Shown one piece after another: positions 53,939 through 64,000 of a stretch of DNA of 64,000 nt. The DNA lies in NCBI RefSeq assembly GCF_014191055.1, contig NZ_JACHWB010000003.1:310001-374000 (forward strand). The letters are read 5' to 3'. The notes under the pieces were generated by a model. It had not been told where the DNA came from, did not search any database, and saw only the letters and a list, made by a program, of their open reading frames with translations. The position numbers and the translations under genes are program-made. How positions within the stretch are numbered: the first letter of the stretch is position 1; each line of letters opens with the position of its first letter. This DNA comes from Microvirga lupini (GTDB lineage: Bacteria; Pseudomonadota; Alphaproteobacteria; Rhizobiales; Beijerinckiaceae).

Positions 53939-54775
53939 ATGGCTTTGAAAACCTTCAAACCAATCACCCCCGGCCTGCGCCAGCTGGTGATCGTGGACCG
54001 CAGCGAGCTCTACAAGGGCAAGCCGGTCAAGAAGCTGACGGAGGGCAAGAGCTCCTCCGGTGGCCGTAACAACCTGGGTCGCGTGACCGTCCGTTTCCGT
54101 GGCGGTGGTCACAAGCGCACCCTGCGCCTGGTCGACTTCAAGCGTCGCGCCCGTCTGGGCGATGTGGCGACCGTGGAGCGGATCGAGTACGATCCGAACC
54201 GCACCGCCTTCATCGCGCTCATCGGCTACGCTGACGGCGAGCAGTCCTACATCCTGGCCCCGCAGCGTCTTGCTGTCGGCGATCAGGTGTCGGCTGGCGA
54301 GCAGGTCGACATTAAGCCGGGCAACGCGATGCCGATCGGCAACATGCCGGTGGGAACGATCATCCACAATGTGGAGCTGAAGGTCGGCAAGGGTGGCGCA
54401 CTCGCCCGCTCCGCCGGCACCTACGCTCAGATCGTGGGTCGTGACCAGGGCTACGTGACGATCCGCCTGAACTCCGGCGAGCAGCGTCTGGTCCATGGCC
54501 AGTGCTTCGCCAGTGTCGGGGCGGTGTCGAACCCGGACCACATGAACACCTCGATCGGTAAGGCTGGTCGTAACCGCTGGCTTGGCAAGCGTCCGCACAA
54601 CCGCGGCGTTTCCATGAACCCGATCGACCACCCGCACGGTGGTGGTGAGGGTCGTACCTCCGGTGGTCGCCATCCGGTGTCCCCATGGGGCGTCCCGACC
54701 AAGGGCAAGAAAACCCGTTCGAACAAGCGGACCGACAAGTTCATCGTGTCGAGCCGTCACGCTCGGAAGAAGTAA
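53939..54775 (+). CDS. rplB: 50S ribosomal protein L2
   Basis: The product is 278 residues. [20 protein letters not shown] is the universal L2 signature near residue 228. It binds 23S rRNA at the subunit interface and is needed for peptidyl transferase assembly. Twenty bases separate it from rplW. Confidence 0.98.
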   Translation: MALKTFKPITPGLRQLVIVDRSELYKGKPVKKLTEGKSSSGGRNNLGRVTVRFRGGGHKRTLRLVDFKRRARLGDVATVERIEYDPNRTAFIALIGYADGEQSYILAPQRLAVGDQVSAGEQVDIKPGNAMPIGNMPVGTIIHNVELKVGKGGALARSAGTYAQIVGRDQGYVTIRLNSGEQRLVHGQCFASVGAVSNPDHMNTSIGKAGRNRWLGKRPHNRGVSMNPIDHPHGGGEGRTSGGRHPVSPWGVPTKGKKTRSNKRTDKFIVSSRHARKK

Positions 54776-54790
54776 GGATAGAGGCACGTC

Positions 54791-55069
54791 ATGGCACGTT
54801 CGCTTTGGAAGGGTCCGTTCGTCGACGGCTACCTCCTCAAGAAGGCCGAGGCTGCCCGTTCCTCGGGCCGCAACGAGGTTATCAAGATCTGGAGCCGCCG
54901 CTCCACGATCCTCCCGCAGTTCGTAGGCCTCACCTTCGGGGTCTACAACGGTCAGAAGCACATTCCCGTCAACGTGAGCGAGGAAATGGTGGGTCACAAG
55001 TTCGGCGAGTTCTCGCCGACCCGCACCTTCCACGGCCACGCGGCGGACAAGAAGGCGAAGAGGAAGTAA
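54791..55069 (+). CDS. rpsS: 30S ribosomal protein S19
   Basis: The product is 92 residues: [15 protein letters not shown] at the N-terminus and [16 protein letters not shown] later, the family motif. It forms a head complex with S13. Only 1 bp separates it from rplV. Confidence 0.98.
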   Translation: MARSLWKGPFVDGYLLKKAEAARSSGRNEVIKIWSRRSTILPQFVGLTFGVYNGQKHIPVNVSEEMVGHKFGEFSPTRTFHGHAADKKAKRK

Positions 55070-55070
55070 G

Positions 55071-55451
55071 ATGGGTAAGGCCGCGACTCCTCGCGCACTG
55101 AGCGACACAGAGGCACAAGCCGTCGCTCGCATGCTGCGCGTCAGCCCCCAGAAGCTCAACCTTGTTGCGGCCCTTATCCGCGGCAAGAAGGTTTCTGCGG
55201 CTCTCGCCGATCTCGAGTTCTCCCGCAAGCGTATTGCTCGCGACGTGAAGAAGTGCCTCGAGAGCGCCATTGCCAACGCCGAGAACAACCACAATCTCGA
55301 TGTGGACGATCTCGTCGTCAGCCAGGCCTTCGTCGGCAAGGCGCTTGTGATGAAGCGCTTCCACGCCCGGGCCCGTGGCCGGGGTGCTCGTATCGAAAAG
55401 CCGTTCTCGAACCTCACGATCGTGGTTCGGGAAGTTGCCGAACAGGCATAA
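55071..55451 (+). CDS. rplV: 50S ribosomal protein L22
   Basis: The product is 126 residues, with a short N-terminal extension ([14 protein letters not shown]) before the conserved [18 protein letters not shown]. The C-terminal [20 protein letters not shown] is the family signature. Its loop lines the exit tunnel. Confidence 0.97.
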   Translation: MGKAATPRALSDTEAQAVARMLRVSPQKLNLVAALIRGKKVSAALADLEFSRKRIARDVKKCLESAIANAENNHNLDVDDLVVSQAFVGKALVMKRFHARARGRGARIEKPFSNLTIVVREVAEQA

Positions 55452-55462
55452 AGGAGAACCAG

Positions 55463-56167
55463 ATGGGTCAGAAAGTTAACCCGATCGGTCTTCGGCTCGG
55501 CATCAACCGGACCTGGGACTCGCGCTGGTTCGCCGGCAAGGGCGAGTACGCCAAGCTGATGCATGAGGATATGGCGATCCGCGAAGCTCTCATGAAGCAG
55601 CTGAAGCAGGCCGCCGTCTCGAAGATCGTCATCGAGCGTCCGCACAAGAAGTGCCGCGTCACCATCCACTCGGGTCGTCCGGGAGTGGTGATCGGCAAAA
55701 AGGGTGCCGACATCGAGAAGCTCCGCAAGCTCGTCGCCAAGATGACCGACGCGGATGTGGCGATCAACATCGTCGAAGTCCGCAAGCCGGAAGTCGACGC
55801 GACACTGGTGGCCGATTCTATCGCCCAGCAGCTCGAGCGCCGCGTTGCGTTCCGCCGCGCCATGAAGCGCGCCGTTCAGTCGGCGATGCGTCTGGGCGCC
55901 GAGGGCATCCGTATCAACTGCTCGGGTCGTCTGGGTGGCGCTGAAATCGCCCGCCTGGAGTGGTACCGCGAGGGCCGCGTTCCGCTGCACACCCTGCGTG
56001 CGGATGTGGATTACGGAACGTCCACGGCCTTCACGACCTATGGCACCTGCGGCATCAAGGTCTGGATCTTCAAGGGCGAAATCCTTGAGCACGACCCGAT
56101 GGCCCAGGACAAGCGGATGAACGACGAAGGAGGCCGCTCCGGTGGCCGCCGCGAGCAAGCGGCGTAA
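55463..56167 (+). CDS. rpsC: 30S ribosomal protein S3
   Basis: The product is 234 residues from ATG 55463 ([13 protein letters not shown]), with AAGGAGAA upstream; an open frame to 55253 runs through rplV. The KH domain holds [16 protein letters not shown]. It forms part of the mRNA entry site and helicase. Confidence 0.98.
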   Translation: MGQKVNPIGLRLGINRTWDSRWFAGKGEYAKLMHEDMAIREALMKQLKQAAVSKIVIERPHKKCRVTIHSGRPGVVIGKKGADIEKLRKLVAKMTDADVAINIVEVRKPEVDATLVADSIAQQLERRVAFRRAMKRAVQSAMRLGAEGIRINCSGRLGGAEIARLEWYREGRVPLHTLRADVDYGTSTAFTTYGTCGIKVWIFKGEILEHDPMAQDKRMNDEGGRSGGRREQAA

Positions 56168-56191
56168 CCGAGAGGTCAGGAGAGGTTTGCC

Positions 56192-56605
56192 ATGTTGCAA
56201 CCGAAGAAAACCAAGTTCCGTAAGCAGTTCAAGGGCCGTATTTCCGGCACTGCGAAGGGCGGCACGGACCTCAACTTCGGCCAGTTCGGTCTGAAGGCGA
56301 TGGAACCCGAGCGTGTCAACGCTCGCCAGATCGAGGCGGCTCGCCGCGCCATCACTCGCGCCATGAAGCGTGCGGGCAGGGTGTGGATCCGCATCTTCCC
56401 GGACGTGCCGGTGTCGTCGAAGCCGACCGAAGTGCGTATGGGTAAGGGTAAGGGCGCTCCCGAGTTTTGGGCGGCCAAGGTGAAGCCTGGCCGTATCATG
56501 TTCGAGATCGACGGCGTGCCGGAGGATATCGCTCGCGAGGCCCTGCGTCTCGGCGCTGCGAAGCTTCCGATCAAGACGCGCTTCATCCAGCGCATCGCCG
56601 AATAA
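56192..56605 (+). CDS. rplP: 50S ribosomal protein L16
   Basis: The product is 137 residues, [20 protein letters not shown] onward, with [11 protein letters not shown] and [13 protein letters not shown]. It sits at the A-site tRNA elbow. It starts 24 bp after rpsC. Confidence 0.98.
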   Translation: MLQPKKTKFRKQFKGRISGTAKGGTDLNFGQFGLKAMEPERVNARQIEAARRAITRAMKRAGRVWIRIFPDVPVSSKPTEVRMGKGKGAPEFWAAKVKPGRIMFEIDGVPEDIAREALRLGAAKLPIKTRFIQRIAE

Positions 56606-56615
56606 GGAGGGGATC

Positions 56616-56828
56616 ATGAAGTCGAAGCAGAGATTCTCTGACCTTAAGGCAATGTCCGCCGACCAATTGTCGGATGAGCTGCTGAACCTGAAGAAGGAGC
56701 AGTTCAACCTCCGCTTCCAGCGTGCCACGGGCCAGCTCGAGAACACCGGACGCGTCCGTGAGGTCCGCAGGGACGTCGCCCGCGTTAAGACACTGCAGCG
56801 CCAGAAGGCCGCTGCGGCCAAGGCTTAA
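56616..56828 (+). CDS. rpmC: 50S ribosomal protein L29
   Basis: The product is 70 residues. [20 protein letters not shown] is the family signature and a single helical hairpin is expected. It lies at the exit tunnel next to L23. Confidence 0.97.
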   Translation: MKSKQRFSDLKAMSADQLSDELLNLKKEQFNLRFQRATGQLENTGRVREVRRDVARVKTLQRQKAAAAKA

Positions 56829-56840
56829 GAGGAAATCAAG

Positions 56841-57080
56841 ATGCCGAAGCGCGTTTTGCAGGGCGTCGTTGTCAGCGATAAGCAGGACAAGACGGTCGTT
56901 GTGAAGGTGGAGCGTCGCTTTACGCACCCGGTCATGAAAAAGACCGTGCGTAAGACGAAGAACTACCACGCTCATGACGAAAACAACACAGCCAAGGTGG
57001 GCGACACGGTCTTCATCGAAGAGACCAAGCCGCTCTCCAAACTCAAGACCTGGGTGCTCGTCGACCAAGCGAAGGCCTAA
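56841..57080 (+). CDS. rpsQ: 30S ribosomal protein S17
   Basis: The product is 79 residues: [20 protein letters not shown], then YHAHDENN and [14 protein letters not shown], the OB-fold signature. It is the last gene before a 163-bp gap that holds a candidate promoter. Confidence 0.97.
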   Translation: MPKRVLQGVVVSDKQDKTVVVKVERRFTHPVMKKTVRKTKNYHAHDENNTAKVGDTVFIEETKPLSKLKTWVLVDQAKA

Positions 57081-57097
57081 AAAGCCTTCCCTAGGGG

Positions 57098-57126
57098 TTG
57101 TCTTACGGGGGCGGTTCGTGTATACG
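57098..57126 (+). promoter_or_regulatory. Candidate internal promoter before rplN
   Basis: TTGTCT, 17 bases, TATACG. It lies in the only large gap (163 bp) within the S10-spc run and could start a separate spc transcript. Confidence 0.5.
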
Positions 57127-57243
57127 GCCGCCTCTCTCGACATTTGAAGGGCAGGGGACATCAGATCCCCGTCAGGCGTAGTCCGGGGGGCAATCCTGCC
57201 TTGGCCCGGAAACCTGTCTGAAACAAAGGAAAGGATCAAAGCC

Positions 57244-57612
57244 ATGATCCAGATGCAGACGAATCTTGACGTCGCCGATAATTCCGGCGCCCGTCGCGTG
57301 ATGTGCATCAAGGTTCTCGGCGGTTCGAAGCGTAAGTACGCTTCCGTGGGCGATATCATCGTCGTATCCGTGAAAGAAGCTATCCCGCGCGGCCGCGTGA
57401 AGAAGGGCGACGTCATGAAGGCCGTCGTCGTGCGCACCGCCAAGGACATCCGCCGTGCCGACGGTTCGGTCATCCGTTTCGACCGTAACGCTGCCGTTCT
57501 GATCAACAATCAGAAGGAGCCGGTCGGCACCCGTATCTTCGGCCCCGTTCCCCGTGAACTGCGTGCCAAGAACCACATGAAAATTATTTCGCTTGCGCCG
57601 GAGGTGCTCTAA
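57244..57612 (+). CDS. rplN: 50S ribosomal protein L14
   Basis: The product is 122 residues, [20 protein letters not shown] onward, the universal L14 start. It forms an intersubunit bridge. First gene of the spc part; its stop overlaps the rplX start (TAATG). Confidence 0.98.
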   Translation: MIQMQTNLDVADNSGARRVMCIKVLGGSKRKYASVGDIIVVSVKEAIPRGRVKKGDVMKAVVVRTAKDIRRADGSVIRFDRNAAVLINNQKEPVGTRIFGPVPRELRAKNHMKIISLAPEVL

Positions 57613-57929
57613 TGGCCGCGAAGATCAAGAAGGGCGATAAGGTCGTCGTCCTGACCGGTCGCGACAAGGGCAAGACCGGTGAAGTTGTCCAGGTGCTTCC
57701 GAAGGAAGAGCGCGCGGTCGTCCGCGGCGTCAACGTCGTGAAGCGCCATCAGCGCCAGACGGCAAACCAGGAAGCTGGCATCGTCTCGAAAGAGGCTGCC
57801 ATCCACCTGTCGAACCTGGCTTACGCAGACCCGAAGGACGGCAAGCCGACCCGGGTTGGTTTCAAAGTTCTCGAAGACGGCCGCAAGGTCCGTTTCGCCA
57901 AGCGTTCGGGGGACCTGATCGATGGCTAA
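57612..57929 (+). CDS. rplX: 50S ribosomal protein L24
   Basis: The product is 105 residues. [20 protein letters not shown] is the KOW motif. It initiates 50S assembly. It overlaps rplE by eight bases. Confidence 0.98.
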   Translation: MAAKIKKGDKVVVLTGRDKGKTGEVVQVLPKEERAVVRGVNVVKRHQRQTANQEAGIVSKEAAIHLSNLAYADPKDGKPTRVGFKVLEDGRKVRFAKRSGDLIDG

Positions 57930-58488
57930 GGCTCAGGTGGACGGCTACACGCCGCGGATGAAGAAGCACTACGAGGAAGTGGTGCGTCCGAAGCTGATTG
58001 AAGAATTCGGCTACAAGAACCCCATGGAAGTGCCGGCGATCGAAAAGATCGTCCTGAACATGGGCGTTGGCGAGTCGACTGCGGACTCGAAGAAGGCTTC
58101 GGTCGCCGCTGCCGATCTGGCTCTCATCGCCGGCCAGAAGCCGGTGATCACGAAGGCCCGTAAGGCTATCTCGCAGTTCAAGGTCCGCGAGAATATGCCG
58201 ATCGGCGCCAAGGTCACCCTGCGCAAGGCTCGCATGTACGAGTTCCTTGACCGCTTCGTGACCATCGCTCTCCCGCGCGTCCGTGACTTCCGGGGTCTGA
58301 ACCCGAAGTCGTTCGACGGCCGTGGCAACTACGCAATGGGTATCAAGGAGCACCTGGTGTTCCCTGAGATCAATTACGACAGGGTCGAGCAGGTTTGGGG
58401 CATGGACGTCATCATCACCACCACGGCGAAGACTGACGACGAAGCCCGCGCCCTGCTGCGTCACTTCAACTTCCCGTTCCGGCAGTGA
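57922..58488 (+). CDS. rplE: 50S ribosomal protein L5
   Basis: The product is 188 residues. VLNMGVGE and [16 protein letters not shown]-like ([20 protein letters not shown]) are family motifs. It binds 5S rRNA. The short overlap with rplX suggests coupling. Confidence 0.98.
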   Translation: MAKAQVDGYTPRMKKHYEEVVRPKLIEEFGYKNPMEVPAIEKIVLNMGVGESTADSKKASVAAADLALIAGQKPVITKARKAISQFKVRENMPIGAKVTLRKARMYEFLDRFVTIALPRVRDFRGLNPKSFDGRGNYAMGIKEHLVFPEINYDRVEQVWGMDVIITTTAKTDDEARALLRHFNFPFRQ

Positions 58489-58527
58489 GGATAACTGTCC
58501 TCAAACGCGGACACTGGAGATAAAAGC

Positions 58528-58833
58528 ATGGCTAAGAAAAGCGCTATTGAGAAGAACAAGCACCGTCGTGACCTGGTGAAGAAGTTCGCCGGTCGTCGCG
58601 AGCGCCTCCTGGCGGTCGCCAACGACGAGTCGAAGTCCATGGAGGAGCGCTTCGAGGCGCGCCTCAAGCTGGCCGAGCTGCCGCGCAACGCGAGCCCGAC
58701 CCGCATCCGTAACCGTTGCGAGATCACGGGCCGTCCCCGGGCTTACTACCGCAAGCTCGGCATGTCCCGTATCGCTCTGCGCGAGCTCGGCAACAAGGGC
58801 CTGATCCCGGGCCTCGTGAAGTCCAGCTGGTAA
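58528..58833 (+). CDS. rpsN: 30S ribosomal protein S14 (zinc-independent form)
   Basis: The product is 101 residues with [20 protein letters not shown] and a single Cys, so it is the long form lacking the CxxC zinc knuckle. It belongs to the 30S head. Confidence 0.98.
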   Translation: MAKKSAIEKNKHRRDLVKKFAGRRERLLAVANDESKSMEERFEARLKLAELPRNASPTRIRNRCEITGRPRAYYRKLGMSRIALRELGNKGLIPGLVKSSW

Positions 58834-58848
58834 GGGGAGGGGCATCAT

Positions 58849-59244
58849 ATGATCAACGATCCGTTGGGCGATATGCTCACCCGTATCCGCAACGCGCAGA
58901 TGCGCCGTCGCGGGTCCGTCTCCACCCCCGGCTCGAAGCTGCGCGCTCGCGTTCTCGAAGTCCTCAAGTCCGAGGGTTACATCCGCGACTACTCGCAGAC
59001 CGAGTTCGGCAATGGCCGGACCGAGTTCTCGATCGAGCTGAAGTACTATGACGGCCAGCCGGTCATCCGCTCCATCGAGCGCGTCTCCAAGCCGGGCCGC
59101 CGCGTGTATGCTTCCGTCGACACCATGCCTCGCGTGGCCGACGGTCTCGGCATCACCATTCTCTCGACGCCCCAGGGCGTGATGGCCGATCACGAGGCCC
59201 GTGAGAAGAACGTGGGCGGCGAAGTGCTCTGCAAGGTCTTCTAA
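58849..59244 (+). CDS. rpsH: 30S ribosomal protein S8
   Basis: The product is 131 residues, from [16 protein letters not shown] to the [19 protein letters not shown] signature. S8 binds 16S helix 21 and, in E. coli, represses the spc operon. Confidence 0.98.
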   Translation: MINDPLGDMLTRIRNAQMRRRGSVSTPGSKLRARVLEVLKSEGYIRDYSQTEFGNGRTEFSIELKYYDGQPVIRSIERVSKPGRRVYASVDTMPRVADGLGITILSTPQGVMADHEAREKNVGGEVLCKVF

Positions 59245-59280
59245 GGCCAGGCACCCGCACAGAACCACGAGGATTCGAAA

Positions 59281-59814
59281 ATGTCACGAGTAGGCAAGAA
59301 GCCCGTTCCGGTTCCGTCAGGTGTGACGGCGACCGTCGACGGACAGATGGTGAAGGTTAAGGGCTCGAAGGGCGAACTCTCGTTCCTCGTTCCCGAAGAA
59401 GTATCGGTTGCTTTCGAGGACGGCGCCGTGTCGGTAAACCCGCGCGACGAGTCTAAGACGGCCCGTGCGAAGTGGGGCATGTCCCGCGCCCAGGTTGCGA
59501 ATCTGGTCGAAGGCGTGTCCAAGGGCTTCGAGAAGCGCCTTGAGATCAACGGCGTCGGGTACAAGGCCGCCGTTGCAGGCAAGGTGCTGAAGCTCTCGCT
59601 GGGCTACAGCCATGACATCGACTATGCGATCCCGGCTGGCGTGACGATCACGACCCCGAAGCCGACCGAAGTCGTTGTGGCCGGTATCGACAAGCAGGTC
59701 GTTGGACAGACCGCCGCCGAGATCCGCGAATACCGCGGTCCGGAGCCCTACAAGGGCAAGGGCGTCAAGTATGCCAACGAGTTCATCTTCCGCAAGGAAG
59801 GCAAGAAGAAGTAA
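59281..59814 (+). CDS. rplF: 50S ribosomal protein L6
   Basis: The product is 177 residues: [20 protein letters not shown] at the start and the [18 protein letters not shown]-terminal signature. It lies near the sarcin-ricin loop. Confidence 0.98.
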   Translation: MSRVGKKPVPVPSGVTATVDGQMVKVKGSKGELSFLVPEEVSVAFEDGAVSVNPRDESKTARAKWGMSRAQVANLVEGVSKGFEKRLEINGVGYKAAVAGKVLKLSLGYSHDIDYAIPAGVTITTPKPTEVVVAGIDKQVVGQTAAEIREYRGPEPYKGKGVKYANEFIFRKEGKKK

Positions 59815-59826
59815 GGACGACGTATC

Positions 59827-60189
59827 ATGGCTGAGAAGAAAGGCGCTGAAGATCGCCGCAAGGCTCGTGTGCGCCGTGCGATCAAGAAAGCAGCGAACGG
59901 TCGTCCGCGTTTGTCGGTCTTCCGTTCGTCCAAGCAGATCTACGCCCAGGTCATCGACGACGTGCGCGGCCATACGGTCGCTGCGGCTTCGACCCTCGAG
60001 GCTGACCTGAAGGGCAAGCTCAAGACCGGCGCCACTGTCGATGCGGCGAAGGAAGTGGGCAAGCTCGTGGCTGAGCGCGCGGTTGCTGCCGGCGTGAAAC
60101 AGGTCATCTTCGACCGCTCAGGCTACCTCTATCACGGCCGCGTCAAGGCTCTGGCCGACGCTGCCCGCGAAGGCGGTCTGGATTTCTAA
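59827..60189 (+). CDS. rplR: 50S ribosomal protein L18
   Basis: The product is 120 residues, with [20 protein letters not shown] and [20 protein letters not shown]. It binds 5S rRNA. It starts 12 bp after rplF. Confidence 0.98.
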   Translation: MAEKKGAEDRRKARVRRAIKKAANGRPRLSVFRSSKQIYAQVIDDVRGHTVAAASTLEADLKGKLKTGATVDAAKEVGKLVAERAVAAGVKQVIFDRSGYLYHGRVKALADAAREGGLDF

Positions 60190-60253
60190 CGGCGGGTTTA
60201 ATCCAAGCAACCCTTAGCGAGCGGGCCCGCCGCCCGCGCAAGTGAGAGGTCTC

Positions 60254-60823
60254 ATGGCTAGAGAACCAAGAGAACGTGCTGATCGCGAAGAGCGCGACAG
60301 CGAATTCGTGGACCGCCTGGTCCACATCAACCGCGTCGCCAAGGTGGTGAAGGGCGGCCGTCGCTTCGGCTTTGCTGCTCTCGTCGTCGTCGGCGACCAG
60401 AAGGGCCGCGTCGGCTTCGGCCACGGCAAGGCCCGTGAAGTGCCGGAAGCCATTCGCAAGGCCACGGACGCTGCCAAGCGCTCCATGATCCGCGTCGCTC
60501 TCCGCGAGGGCCGCACGCTGCATCACGACGTGAACGGCCGCCATGGCGCCGGCAAGGTCGTGCTCCGTGCCGCTCCCCAGGGTACCGGCATCATCGCCGG
60601 CGGCCCGATGCGCGCCGTCTTCGAGGTCGTGGGCATGCAGGACGTGGTCGCCAAGTCGCTCGGCTCGTCGAACCCGTACAACCTCGTCCGCGCTACCTTC
60701 GACGCGCTCAAGAACGAGGACAGCCCGCGTTCGGTCGCCGCTCGCCGTGGCCTGAAGGTGTCGACGCTGCAGGCTCGCCGCCGTGACGCCGACACCAGCG
60801 AAGCCGCTGGCGCTGAAGCGTAA
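60254..60823 (+). CDS. rpsE: 30S ribosomal protein S5
   Basis: The product is 189 residues from ATG 60254 ([14 protein letters not shown]), with GAGAGG upstream; the TTG or GTG frame to 60242 is not needed. [20 protein letters not shown] and [12 protein letters not shown] are family motifs. It contributes to decoding accuracy and helicase activity. Confidence 0.97.
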   Translation: MAREPRERADREERDSEFVDRLVHINRVAKVVKGGRRFGFAALVVVGDQKGRVGFGHGKAREVPEAIRKATDAAKRSMIRVALREGRTLHHDVNGRHGAGKVVLRAAPQGTGIIAGGPMRAVFEVVGMQDVVAKSLGSSNPYNLVRATFDALKNEDSPRSVAARRGLKVSTLQARRRDADTSEAAGAEA

Positions 60824-60837
60824 GGGAGGCTGTAATC

Positions 60838-61044
60838 ATGGCAAAGAAGCCTGCTACTGCAGCATCCACCGTCACCGTTGAGCAGATCGGCTCCCCGATC
60901 CGCCGCGAGGCCAAGCAGCGCCAGACGCTGATCGGCCTCAAGCTCAACAAGCTTCACCGTACTTCGACCTTGGAAGACACGCCTGCGGTTCGCGGCATGA
61001 TCGAGAAGGTCAAGCACCTCGTGCGCGTTGTCGACGGGCAGTGA
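60838..61044 (+). CDS. rpmD: 50S ribosomal protein L30
   Basis: The product is 68 residues. [20 protein letters not shown] then [11 protein letters not shown] and MIEKVKHLV are L30 motifs. The N-terminus has a short Ala/Lys extension common in alphaproteobacteria. Confidence 0.96.
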   Translation: MAKKPATAASTVTVEQIGSPIRREAKQRQTLIGLKLNKLHRTSTLEDTPAVRGMIEKVKHLVRVVDGQ

Positions 61045-61054
61045 GGAGAGCGTC

Positions 61055-61528
61055 ATGAAACTCAACGAAATTCGTGACAACGAAGGTTCCACCAAGAACC
61101 GCATGCGTGTCGGCCGTGGTATCGGCTCCGGCAAGGGCAAGACCGGCGGTCGTGGCGTGAAGGGACAGACGTCCCGTTCAGGCGTGGCGATCAAGGGCTT
61201 CGAAGGCGGTCAGATGCCTCTGCACCGTCGTCTGCCGAAGCGCGGCTTCAACAAGCCGAACCAGATTGACCTCAATGAGGTCAATGTCGGCCGCATCCAG
61301 CAGGCTATCGAAGCCGGCAAGCTCGACAAGAGCGCTGCTGTCACCGTCGAGTCGCTGGTCGCTGCCGGTGTTGTCTCCAAGCCGCGTGACGGCGTGAAGA
61401 TCCTCGGCGTTGGCGAGCTCAAGACGAAGCTTTCCTTCCAGGTTGCAGGCGCGTCCAAGTCGGCCGTCGAAGCGATCGAGAAGGCCGGTGGCTCTGTCAC
61501 CCTGCTGGGTGGCGTTGCGCAGGCGTGA
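61055..61528 (+). CDS. rplO: 50S ribosomal protein L15
   Basis: The product is 157 residues from ATG 61055 ([16 protein letters not shown]); the frame open from 61028 overlaps rpm[21 protein letters not shown] is the L15 signature. The gene lies 106 bp before secY, with a stem-loop between. Confidence 0.97.
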   Translation: MKLNEIRDNEGSTKNRMRVGRGIGSGKGKTGGRGVKGQTSRSGVAIKGFEGGQMPLHRRLPKRGFNKPNQIDLNEVNVGRIQQAIEAGKLDKSAAVTVESLVAAGVVSKPRDGVKILGVGELKTKLSFQVAGASKSAVEAIEKAGGSVTLLGGVAQA

Positions 61529-61634
61529 GCCAGCGCCCACATTGACTAAGATCCAAGCGGCGGCCCGCGTTATGATCGCGTGGCCGCCGTTTGCGTGATA
61601 ACCGTCACGGTTCAAGTATTTCGGGGACACCACT

Positions 61635-62972
61635 ATGGCCTCAGCAGCCGAGCAACTTGCGGCAAACATCAATTTCGGCGCCATTGCCAAGGCCGATGAG
61701 CTGAAGAAGCGCATCTGGTTCACTTTGGGCGCGCTTATCATCTATCGTCTCGGCACCTACATCCCGCTCCCCGGCATCAACCCGGAAGCCCTGGCTCAGA
61801 GCTTCCAAAATGCCAGCGGCGGCGTGCTCGGCCTCTTCAACATGTTCTCGGGCGGTGCTGTGGAGCGCATGGCGATCTTTGCCCTGAACATCATGCCGTA
61901 CATCTCGGCCTCGATCATCATCCAGCTCCTTACCTCCGTTCTCCCCTCTCTCGAGGCGCTGAAGAAGGAAGGGGAGGCTGGCCGCAAGATCCTGAACCAG
62001 TATACCCGCTATCTTACGGTCCTGCTCGCTGTGTTCCAGTCCTGGGGCATTGCGGTAGGTCTGCAGAGTTCCGGTAATATCGTCGATGCACCTGGTCCGT
62101 TCTTCCTGGTCTCGACCGTGATCACCCTGACCGGCGGCACCATGTTCCTCATGTGGCTTGGCGAGCAGATCACCTCCCGCGGCATCGGCAACGGTACGTC
62201 GCTGATCATCTTCGCCGGCATTGTGGCGAACCTGCCGACGGCCATCGCCGGCACCCTCGAACTCGGCCGCCAAGGCGCCATCTCGACAGGCCTGATCATC
62301 GGCGTGATCGTGATGGCTGTGGCCATCATCTACTTCGTGGTGTTCATGGAGCGCGCCCAGCGCCGTCTCCTCATCAACTACCCTAAGCGTCAGGTCGGCA
62401 ACCGGATGTATGAGGGTCAGACCTCGTTTCTGCCGCTCAAGCTGAACACCTCGGGCGTGATCCCGCCGATCTTTGCCTCCTCGCTGCTCCTTCTGCCGGC
62501 GACCATCGCCAGCTTCCAGACTGGCGCGGATGGAACTGGGTTTATTGCCACGCTGACCGCCTATCTCGGCCACGGACGGCCCGCCTACATGTTCCTGTAT
62601 GCGGCGCTGATCGTGTTCTTCGCCTTCTTCTACACGGCTATCGTCTTCAATCCGACGGAGACGGCCGACAACCTGAAAAAGCAGGGCGGCTTCATCCCGG
62701 GCATTCGCCCTGGCGAGCGTACGGCGGACTTCATCGACCAGGTTCTGACCCGCATCACGGTGCTCGGTGCCATTTACCTGGTGATCATCTGCCTGATTCC
62801 CGAACTGCTGGTGTCCTATGCGGCTTTGCCATTCTACTTTGGCGGCACTTCGCTTCTGATCGTGGTGTCTGTTACCATGGACACGGTTGCTCAGGTGCAT
62901 GGTCACCTGCTCGCACACCAGTATGAGGGCCTCGTCAAAAAGGCGAAGCTCAAAGGCTCGCGCAGACGCTAA
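61635..62972 (+). CDS. secY: Preprotein translocase channel SecY
   Basis: The product is 445 residues with ten membrane spans. The TM2 plug segment GGAVERMAIFALNIMPYISA and the cytoplasmic loops (NYPKRQVGNRMYEGQTSFLP, and NLKKQGGFIPGIRPG) are conserved. It forms the Sec channel with SecE, encoded earlier in this window. It lies in the spc run before adk. Confidence 0.98.
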   Translation: MASAAEQLAANINFGAIAKADELKKRIWFTLGALIIYRLGTYIPLPGINPEALAQSFQNASGGVLGLFNMFSGGAVERMAIFALNIMPYISASIIIQLLTSVLPSLEALKKEGEAGRKILNQYTRYLTVLLAVFQSWGIAVGLQSSGNIVDAPGPFFLVSTVITLTGGTMFLMWLGEQITSRGIGNGTSLIIFAGIVANLPTAIAGTLELGRQGAISTGLIIGVIVMAVAIIYFVVFMERAQRRLLINYPKRQVGNRMYEGQTSFLPLKLNTSGVIPPIFASSLLLLPATIASFQTGADGTGFIATLTAYLGHGRPAYMFLYAALIVFFAFFYTAIVFNPTETADNLKKQGGFIPGIRPGERTADFIDQVLTRITVLGAIYLVIICLIPELLVSYAALPFYFGGTSLLIVVSVTMDTVAQVHGHLLAHQYEGLVKKAKLKGSRRR

Positions 62973-63026
62973 CAATAGACACCTCGCCTGAGGGCGAGCA
63001 TTCTCGACGAAGTCAGGGGGGCGTCG

Positions 63027-63608
63027 ATGAGGATTATCCTGCTGGGGCCGCCGGGGGCCGGAAAAGGCACTCAGGCCGTGCGTCTGGTCGAGCGGCTGGG
63101 AATCCCCCAGCTCTCCACCGGCGACATGCTCCGCGCAGCCGTGGCTGCCGGTACGCCGGTCGGCCTTAAGGCCAAGGCGGTCATGGACCGAGGTGAGTTG
63201 GTGTCGGATGACATTGTCGTCGGCATCATCGCAGACCGGATCGAGGAGCAGGACGCCAAGGGCGGCTTCATCCTCGACGGGTTCCCGCGGACGGTCGCCC
63301 AGGCTGAGGCGTTTGACGCCATGTTGTCTGCCAAGGGCCTGAAGCTCGACGCGGTCATCGAGTTCAAGGTCAACGAGGCCGAGCTGGTTGAGCGAATCGT
63401 CAAGCGTGCCAAGGACACCGAGGCGCGGGGCGAGCCGGTCCGCAAGGACGATAACCCGGAGGTCTTCAAGACCCGCCTTGATGCCTACAGAACCCAGACG
63501 GCCCCGCTCTCGGCCTATTATGAGCGCACGGGCATGCTGAAGACGGTCGATGGCATGAAGCCCATCGACGACGTGACCCAGGCGATCAAGGAAATCCTCG
63601 GTCGTTGA
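63027..63608 (+). CDS. adk: Adenylate kinase (short-lid form)
   Basis: The product is 193 residues. The P-loop GPPGAGKGT lies at 7-15, and [10 protein letters not shown] near residue 84. The LID lacks the zinc-binding insertion, so it is the short form usual in alphaproteobacteria. It converts ATP and AMP to 2 ADP. It is 54 bp after secY. Confidence 0.97.
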   Translation: MRIILLGPPGAGKGTQAVRLVERLGIPQLSTGDMLRAAVAAGTPVGLKAKAVMDRGELVSDDIVVGIIADRIEEQDAKGGFILDGFPRTVAQAEAFDAMLSAKGLKLDAVIEFKVNEAELVERIVKRAKDTEARGEPVRKDDNPEVFKTRLDAYRTQTAPLSAYYERTGMLKTVDGMKPIDDVTQAIKEILGR

Positions 63609-63619
63609 AGGGAAGGGGC

Positions 63620-63648
63620 TTGACGGACCGGTTAATTTCCGATAACCG
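63620..63648 (+). promoter_or_regulatory. Candidate promoter for rpsM and the alpha operon
   Basis: TTGACG, 17 bases, TAACCG, just after the adk stop. Confidence 0.5.
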
Positions 63649-63675
63649 CAAGCTCTTGCACAGGAACCTGCATAT

Positions 63676-63718
63676 CCAGAGGGTCTCGATGGGGAGGCCC
63701 TTCTGGTTTGTTGTGTTT
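63676..63718 (+). terminator. Terminator or attenuator between adk and rpsM
   Basis: CCAGAGGG pairs with CCCTTCTGG (one bulged T), followed by TTTGTTGTGTTT. It lies ~30 bp downstream of the candidate promoter, so it could attenuate the rpsM leader as well as end the secY-adk transcript. Confidence 0.55.
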
Positions 63719-63808
63719 GATGCATAAGGAACCCGCGCAGGGGCCGGCCTCCACCGGACGCGCGATAACCATAAACCGAAGCGTTTGCTTCTCACATGGA
63801 GATGGACG

Positions 63809-64000
63809 ATGGCCCGTATTGCAGGCGTCAACATTCCGACTGCCAAGCGCGTTGTGATCGCGCTTCAGTATATCCACGGCATTGGGCCCAAGAAGGCCCA
63901 GGAGATTATCGAGAAGGTCAACATCCCGGCCGAGCGCCGCGTGAACCAGCTGACCGACGCCGAGGTTCTGGCCATCCGTGAGACGATCGACCGCGACTAC
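63809..64000 (+). CDS. rpsM: 30S ribosomal protein S13 (partial, cut by window end)
   Basis: The first 64 codons are seen: [20 protein letters not shown], then [14 protein letters not shown] and [16 protein letters not shown], the canonical S13 start. The rest lies outside the window. It would be the first gene of the alpha operon. Confidence 0.97.
   Translation, partial: MARIAGVNIPTAKRVVIALQYIHGIGPKKAQEIIEKVNIPAERRVNQLTDAEVLAIRETIDRDY

Overview
The window is a high-GC alphaproteobacterial chromosome segment. It is most likely from the Hyphomicrobiales (Rhizobiales), with a Methylobacteriaceae or Microvirga-like gene style. That assignment is inferred from the rpoBC and S10/spc gene order and sequences, an MHS transporter, a VCBS/RTX surface protein, FixK-type boxes and a class I PHA synthase; no phylogeny was computed.

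Layout. 1-12.8 kb holds mixed housekeeping and accessory genes: a LuxR-type regulator, a VCBS/cadherin/RTX secreted protein with two tandem copies of an unrecognised N-terminal module, a CitE-like lyase coupled to a MaoC-like hydratase, NAD kinase, CutA, a Tat-exported metallo-beta-lactamase-fold hydrolase, two SpoU-type RNA methyltransferases (one RlmB), two very small probable genes, tRNA-Thr and an MHS-family transporter. tRNA-Tyr and tRNA-Gly follow at 12.95-13.12 kb.

13.1-31.4 kb looks like an old, immobilised genomic island inserted at the 3' end of tRNA-Gly(UCC). A degenerate copy of the tRNA 3' half lies at 31321-31368, next to what looks like the N-terminal remnant of a tyrosine recombinase. 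The island carries a low-oxygen/stress kit: an Spy-like periplasmic protein, cytochrome c, a DUF6448-like protein, Hsp20, two zinc alcohol dehydrogenases, PHA synthase, two tandem-domain universal stress proteins, a P2-type and a P1B-type ATPase, a pyridoxamine-oxidase-fold protein, CsbD and several small proteins. Fragments of an alpha-glucan phosphorylase and a phosphoribosyltransferase are also present. Three FNR/FixK-like boxes (16138-16151, 19388-19401, 27778-27791) sit in front of the main transcription units, so the island may be a hypoxia/dormancy regulon. Its gene content resembles the mycobacterial DosR regulon.

31.4-45.5 kb is the tuf-1, tRNA-Trp, secE-nusG-rplKA, rplJL and rpoBC region. 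A glycosyltransferase-4 gene on the opposite strand separates rpoC from the str operon. From 47.3 kb to the end the str (rpsL, rpsG, fusA, tuf-2), S10 and spc operons run without interruption through secY and adk, and rpsM is cut by the window end. The two tuf copies appear identical. Candidate promoters, leaders, attenuator-like hairpins and terminators are marked where base pairing or -35/-10 spacing supports them.
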